Part shown: in pieces, positions 63,275 through 64,000 of the stretch | Position numbering within the stretch: the first letter of the stretch is position 1 | How the letters are laid out: each line of letters opens with the position of its first letter | NCBI GenBank assembly: GCA_030248225.1 | Contig: JASANE010026487.1 | Location: forward strand, 35,464-99,463 | DNA: 64,000 nt | Reading direction: 5' to 3' | From: Trileptium ribeirensis | Lineage: Eukaryota > Nematoda > Enoplea > Enoplida > Thoracostomopsidae | The notes under the pieces: generated by a model | What the model was told of the DNA's origin: nothing | What the model saw: the letters and a program-made list of their open reading frames with translations, nothing else | The model's database searches: none | Made by a program: the position numbers and the translations under genes

Positions 63275-64000
63275 GTGCACCCGTCCAGGAGCATTTATGT
63301 ATTTGAATCGCATATCAAAGTAGCTAATTGACAGTTATACACCAGGTGCTCATAATTATGTGTGTCAAAGAGGATTCGAAGTCTGGAGCCAGTGACGACC
63401 TATTTTAGGAAATATAGTGTAATACCCATAAATAATGATCAATGGAGTTTCCATAAAAGTCGAGACGATACCCTCGTACATTTTAGCATCAATTAGAAAC
63501 CAGCCATTTAATATTTCAACGTGCTGTGACATTAGCGTGCCTCGTCAACGTTTTTATTGGTAAAACAACTCTCGATAGCCGGGCAGTGTTTGGGATGCAT
63601 CCCATGTGATACCGTCATTGGCCTACTGCGTCGCACCATTAGCCCCCTGATAGGTTCTCCAACTAGCCTCCTGGTAATGCTGGATAAGGAGCGATGTTGC
63701 AGTCTCGAGTCTATCAGCTCTTGCACAAGCGACTCCAGGCACGTTACAGTTTGCCGAACGATCCAGTTCATAGCAAGCAAAGGGTTTAAAGTCTAAACGG
63801 TGCCATCGACGCAAGTGCACCCGTCCAGGAGCATTTATGTATTTGAATCGCATATCAAAGTAGCTAAGTGACAGTTATACACCAGGTGCTCAAAATTATG
63901 TGTGTCAAAGAGGATTCGAAGTCTGGAGCCAGTAACGACCTATTTTAGGAAATATAGTGTAATGCCCATAAATAATGATCAATGGAGTTTCCATAAAAGT
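63275..64000. repeat. 540-bp-period direct repeat at window edge
   Basis: gtgcacccgtccaggagcat at 63275 recurs at 63815, and the following ~185 bp are nearly identical up to the window end. The repeat unit is therefore about 540 bp and may continue outside. Confidence 0.85.

Larger units (their letters stand above)
62345..64000 (+). repeat. LTR copy C, diverged and 5'-truncated, running to window end
   Basis: From about 62362 (aggccaactatt) it aligns loosely with mid-U3 of Element 2's LTR: a ctgcctgagg then tctgatcccgc block, an aacggctactc block, then TATA at 62873 and the gccagtcga start-site word. A block near 63105 (cattgcgggcga ... gtcggtgatc) resembles the structured leader. No gene seen. 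A 540-bp direct repeat begins at 63275. Confidence 0.6.

Noticed and set aside
1..64000. Ribosomal RNA, snRNA or host protein-coding genes
   Set aside because: None recognised on either strand; all convincing coding sequence belongs to mobile elements.

Overview
The window is eukaryotic, almost certainly from an animal and most likely an arthropod. It is AT-rich with no operons and no recognisable cellular gene. It is built from nested transposable elements: two very large Ty3/Gypsy-type LTR retroelements, related LTR fragments, decayed non-LTR reverse transcriptases, tRNA-derived SINE-like repeats, a Tc1/mariner-type element and a PIF/Harbinger-like MITE. The arthropod suggestion rests on this mixture and on an errantivirus-like envelope; the species is not identified.

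Layout. 1-13541: old non-coding DNA with a decayed ~165-bp tandem repeat (417-1411), a ~350-bp duplication (2158-2815), a 579-bp TA-flanked element (3870-4448), non-LTR RT remnants (5205-6420, 10560-11340) and tRNA-like repeats (7874, 9790). 13547-30953: Element 1, 17.4 kb, with 2.3-kb LTRs (the 5' one enlarged to 2.85 kb by a MITE) and a TAATA target-site duplication. It encodes Gag, a PR-RT-RNaseH-integrase Pol ending in a PHD-finger-like segment, and, in the position usual for env, a large gene with a complete-looking DEDDy 3'-5' exonuclease domain of RNase D/EXD1 type. Its LTRs contain a 657-nt block almost without G. 30959-32472: unassigned. 32473-34773 plus 61084-62344: one older LTR (copy B) split by Element 2. 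34774-61083: Element 2, 26.3 kb, with 3.5-3.7-kb LTRs and a CAAC duplication. Its order is Gag, an unknown ORF, an errantivirus-like Env, then PR-RT-RNaseH-IN with a long tail, then two paralogous SGNH-hydrolase-like genes lacking the catalytic serine. 62345-64000: a third, diverged LTR (copy C) ending in a 540-bp direct repeat that runs out of the window.

How the parts work together. In each element Gag would form the particle and Pol would process, copy and integrate it. In Element 1 a strong splice donor in the leader (16542) and an acceptor before the exonuclease gene (23328) suggest that this gene is made from a spliced subgenomic RNA, as errantiviral Env is. Both elements carry internal stops and frameshifts although their boundaries and duplications are intact, so these copies look recent but are probably defective unless complemented in trans.

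The strongest leads are the exonuclease-bearing Gypsy element, the G-free LTR block, the gag-env-pol order of Element 2, and its twin serine-less SGNH-like genes. All family assignments come from reading motifs by eye; no search was run.
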